Source: Clostridiales bacterium | Lineage (GTDB): Bacteria > Bacillota_A > Clostridia > Peptostreptococcales > Anaerovoracaceae | Length of the DNA: 8,437 bases | Reading direction: 5' to 3' | Assembly (NCBI GenBank): GCA_012510935.1 | Contig: JAAZHB010000044.1 | Span: 1 to 8,437 of the forward strand | Part shown: in pieces, positions 6,135 through 8,437 of the stretch | How the letters are laid out: the number at the start of each line of letters is the position of its first letter | Position numbering within the stretch: the stretch's first letter is position 1 | Notes under the pieces: generated by a model | Told to the model about the DNA's origin: nothing | What the model saw: the letters and a program-made list of their open reading frames with translations, nothing else | Databases searched by the model: none | Program-made: the position numbers and the translations under genes

Positions 6135-7901
6135 ATGTCAAATTTACTTAAAAGAACACATATGTGTGGAGAACTAAGAATTGAAGATGCAGGCAAAGAA
6201 GTTGTCCTTAATGGATGGGTTGCAAAGGCGAGAAGCCTTGGAAGCCTAGTCTTTGTTGATCTTAGAGATAAAACTGGAATTACACAGATCACTTTTAATG
6301 AGAATCTTGGGGATGAAATTCTTGATAAGGCTAAGGCACTTCGCAGTGAATTTGTGGTTGGAATAAAAGGCAAGGTTGTAGAGCGTGCATCTAAGAACGA
6401 TAAAATTTCTACTGGTGAAATTGAGATTTTTGCAGAAGATGTCGTTGTGTACTCAACCGCTCAGACACCTCCAATTTATGTTAAAGATGATGACAATGTT
6501 GATGAGAATCTGAGACTTAAATATAGATATCTTGACCTGCGTAAGAGTTCTATGCAAAGGAATCTTACTTTTAGACATAAAGTTGTTAAATGCGCTAGAG
6601 ATTACTTTGATGAGAATGGTTTTACTGAAATTGAAACACCTATTTTGGTTAAATCAACTCCTGAAGGTGCAAGAGACTACATTGTACCTAGCAGAATCAA
6701 ACATGGTACATTTTATGCTCTTCCACAGTCGCCACAGCTATTTAAGCAGCTGCTAATGGTATCTGGGGCAGATCGTTACTTCCAGGTAGCAAAGTGCTTC
6801 AGAGATGAGGACCTTAGAGCCGACAGACAGCCTGAGTTTACTCAAATTGACTTGGAGCTATCTTTCGCTGATGAAGATACAGTAATTGAGATTCAAGAGG
6901 GTTTCTTGAAGAAAGTTATGAAGGAAGTAAAGGGGATAGATGTTCAGACTCCATTCCCAAGAATGACTTATGCGGAAGCAATGGAGAGATATGGCTCAGA
7001 TAAGCCTGACACAAGATTTGGCATTGAGCTAAAGCCGTTAAATGATGTAGTTGCAGATTGCAATTTTGAAGTTTTCACTAAAGCACTTGCTGAAGGATGC
7101 GATGTTAGAGGAATTGCTGTTCCTGGTGGTGCGGCTGAATATACTCGTAAGAAAATTGATAAGCTTACCGATGAGGCTAAGCACTATGGTGCAAAGGGAC
7201 TTGTATGGATTAAGAGAGAGGCTGGAAATATTGCATCTTCTGTATCAAAATTTTTTAGCGAAGAAGAGCTTCTTAATATCTGTGAAGCTTGCGGAGCTGA
7301 GGTTGGAGACCTTGTTTTAATTGCAAGTGATAAGCCTAAGGTTGTGTTTGATACACTCGGTTTCTTAAGAAGAAAGATTGCTGGTCAGCTTGGAATGCTT
7401 GATGACAATAAGTTCAACTTCTTGTGGGTTGTTGATTTCCCAATGTTTGAAGCTGATGATGAAGGTAATCTTAAGGCAATGCACCATCCATTCACTCAGC
7501 CTAAACCTGAAGAATTATATAAGCTTGATGAGGGAGATATACTTGGATTAAATGCTAATGCCTATGACATCGTTTTGAACGGAGTTGAACTTGGTGGCGG
7601 AAGTGTAAGAATCCACGATAAGGATTTACAAGCAAAGATGTTTAATGTTCTAGGTCTTAGTGACGAGGAATGCCAGGAGAAGTTTGGCTTCCTTCTAGAA
7701 GCATTTAAATATGGAGTACCACCTCATGCAGGACTTGCTTACGGTCTTGATAGACTAGTTATGCTTCTTCTTGGCGAGAAAAGCATTCGTGAGGTAATGG
7801 CATTCCCTAAGAATCAAAATGCTGAATGTCCTGTCTGCGAGGCGCCAGCACCAGTAGATAGTCAACAACTTGAGGACCTTGGAATTGAAATTGAAGATTA
7901 G
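6135..7901 (+). CDS. aspS: Aspartyl-tRNA synthetase (bacterial type, class II)
   Basis: AspRS charges tRNA-Asp in the cytosol. The 588 residues match the long bacterial form, which has an extra GAD domain. In order: an OB-fold anticodon-binding domain (about 1-105, GWVAKARSLGSLVFVDLRD), the linker RYLDLR, the catalytic core with ETPILVKSTPEGARDY and LPQSPQLFKQ, motif 2 FQVAKCFRDEDLR (216-228, R223), the GAD insertion (about 295-420), HHPFTQP at 450-456, ELGGGSVRIHD and motif 3 GLDRLVMLLLG (537-547, R540). Leu35 occupies the position that, as I recall from studies of Pseudomonas AspRS, is His in non-discriminating enzymes; this hints at a tRNA-Asp-specific enzyme but is an inference. Near the C-terminus there is a CPVC pair (C565, C568). 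The gene follows hisS by 25 bases, as in many Firmicutes, and ends in tandem TAG stops (7899-7904). Confidence 0.97.
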   Translation: MSNLLKRTHMCGELRIEDAGKEVVLNGWVAKARSLGSLVFVDLRDKTGITQITFNENLGDEILDKAKALRSEFVVGIKGKVVERASKNDKISTGEIEIFAEDVVVYSTAQTPPIYVKDDDNVDENLRLKYRYLDLRKSSMQRNLTFRHKVVKCARDYFDENGFTEIETPILVKSTPEGARDYIVPSRIKHGTFYALPQSPQLFKQLLMVSGADRYFQVAKCFRDEDLRADRQPEFTQIDLELSFADEDTVIEIQEGFLKKVMKEVKGIDVQTPFPRMTYAEAMERYGSDKPDTRFGIELKPLNDVVADCNFEVFTKALAEGCDVRGIAVPGGAAEYTRKKIDKLTDEAKHYGAKGLVWIKREAGNIASSVSKFFSEEELLNICEACGAEVGDLVLIASDKPKVVFDTLGFLRRKIAGQLGMLDDNKFNFLWVVDFPMFEADDEGNLKAMHHPFTQPKPEELYKLDEGDILGLNANAYDIVLNGVELGGGSVRIHDKDLQAKMFNVLGLSDEECQEKFGFLLEAFKYGVPPHAGLAYGLDRLVMLLLGEKSIREVMAFPKNQNAECPVCEAPAPVDSQQLEDLGIEIED

Positions 7902-7906
7902 TAGAA

Positions 7907-8437
7907 ATGAATATAAGCTATAAAAACTATAAATATGCACTATTTGGAGGCACTTTTGACCCCGTTCACAATGGACACATAAGATTAGCAAAAGCTGCCG
8001 CATATGAGCTTAGCCTAGATAAGCTATTCTTTATGCCTAACTTTATTTCACCTTTCAAAAAAGACACAAAGGTCACAGCGGTTGAAGATAGATGTGCTAT
8101 GCTTAACATAGCTTGTAGAACTCATGACAAATTCATAGTGTCAAGATATGAGGTTGACAGACAGACACCATAATATACATCTAACACTTTGCCATTTTTC
8201 GATAATAATTATGACGGAAAGCTATATTTTCTTCTTGGGTTTGATTCGCTTATGCAAATTGACACATGGTACAAAGGAGAATAGATCCTTAAATCTTTCA
8301 CCTTAGTAACTGGTAGAAGACCAGGCACTGAATCTTCTGGTGGTCTTGAAAAAATTGAAGATTATAAAGCTAAATATAATGCCGATATTATTTTGCTTGA
8401 TGTTGAACCATACGATGCATCTTCAACTGAAATTAGA
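7907..8437 (+). pseudogene. nadD: nadD, nicotinate-nucleotide adenylyltransferase, with two in-frame stops; 3' end outside window
   Basis: NadD joins ATP to nicotinate mononucleotide to make deamido-NAD in the main bacterial NAD route. The frame from ATG 7907 begins with the nucleotidyltransferase signature GGTFDPVHNGH (residues 14-24, including HNGH) and is recognisable as NadD throughout. It meets TAA at codon 89 (8171-8173), where the family's PSYT motif expects serine. It then reads on in the same frame through YFLLGFDSL...DTW (codons 107-121) to TAG at codon 126 (8282-8284), where a residue such as Glu or Gln in GE(E/Q)IL would be expected. It continues to the ATP-binding end motif SSTEIR at the window edge. 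There is no frameshift. The first 88 residues alone would lack the second half of the active site. Each stop needs only a single base change from a plausible sense codon. Either the gene is recently inactivated or the sequence has errors. The start lacks a good ribosome binding site and lies five bases after the aspS stop. Confidence 0.85.

Noticed and set aside
6532..6756. Second + strand open frame inside aspS, and another at 7051-7320
   Set aside because: They are out-of-frame shadows of the AspRS coding sequence with no family resemblance.
8171..8284. Alternative genetic code explaining the nadD stops
   Set aside because: Both TAA and TAG end the other, full-length genes in this window at family-typical lengths.
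8259..8287. TTGACA with TAGATC as a promoter within nadD
   Set aside because: The spacing is right but the -10 match is only about half, and the TTGACA is part of the conserved DTW coding segment.

Overview
The window is a gene-dense, AT-rich stretch of chromosome with every gene on the + strand. Gaps range from small overlaps to 25 bases. AGA-rich arginine use, purine-rich GGAG-type ribosome binding sites and the gene order secF - rel - metallo-hydrolase - hemZ - hisS - aspS all point to an anaerobic low-GC Gram-positive bacterium (Bacillota, class Clostridia). A family-level placement, for example among the Anaerovoracaceae/Eubacterium-like lineages, would only be a guess.

Layout. Positions 1-645 hold the C-terminal two thirds of SecF, the membrane subunit that assists Sec export; its N-terminus lies upstream. 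Positions 646-2844 encode a full-length bifunctional (p)ppGpp synthetase/hydrolase (Rel), starting on GTG directly after the secF stop. Positions 2853-3476 encode a glyoxalase-II-like metallo-beta-lactamase-fold hydrolase. Positions 3469-4851 (or from 3445) encode the radical SAM protein HemZ. Positions 4853-6109 encode histidyl-tRNA synthetase and 6135-7901 aspartyl-tRNA synthetase. From 7907 to the window end lies nadD (nicotinate-nucleotide adenylyltransferase). Its frame is kept, but it is interrupted by TAA at 8171-8173 and TAG at 8282-8284, and its last codons fall outside the window. No gene-free stretch exceeds 25 bases. I saw no RNA gene, CRISPR array, mobile element, convincing promoter or terminator.

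How the genes fit together. This looks like one housekeeping operon or part of one. Two aminoacyl-tRNA synthetases sit with Rel, the enzyme that reports uncharged tRNA at the ribosome. The order is the familiar Firmicutes secDF-recJ-apt-relA-dtd-hisS-aspS neighbourhood, but with recJ, apt and dtd absent. A metallo-hydrolase gene and hemZ sit between rel and hisS.

I found no evidence for a new multi-gene system. The observation most worth checking is the doubly interrupted but otherwise well conserved nadD. Smaller ones are the cysteine-rich insertion of HisRS, the abutting in-frame secF/rel junction, the compacted gene order and the start-site choice of hemZ.
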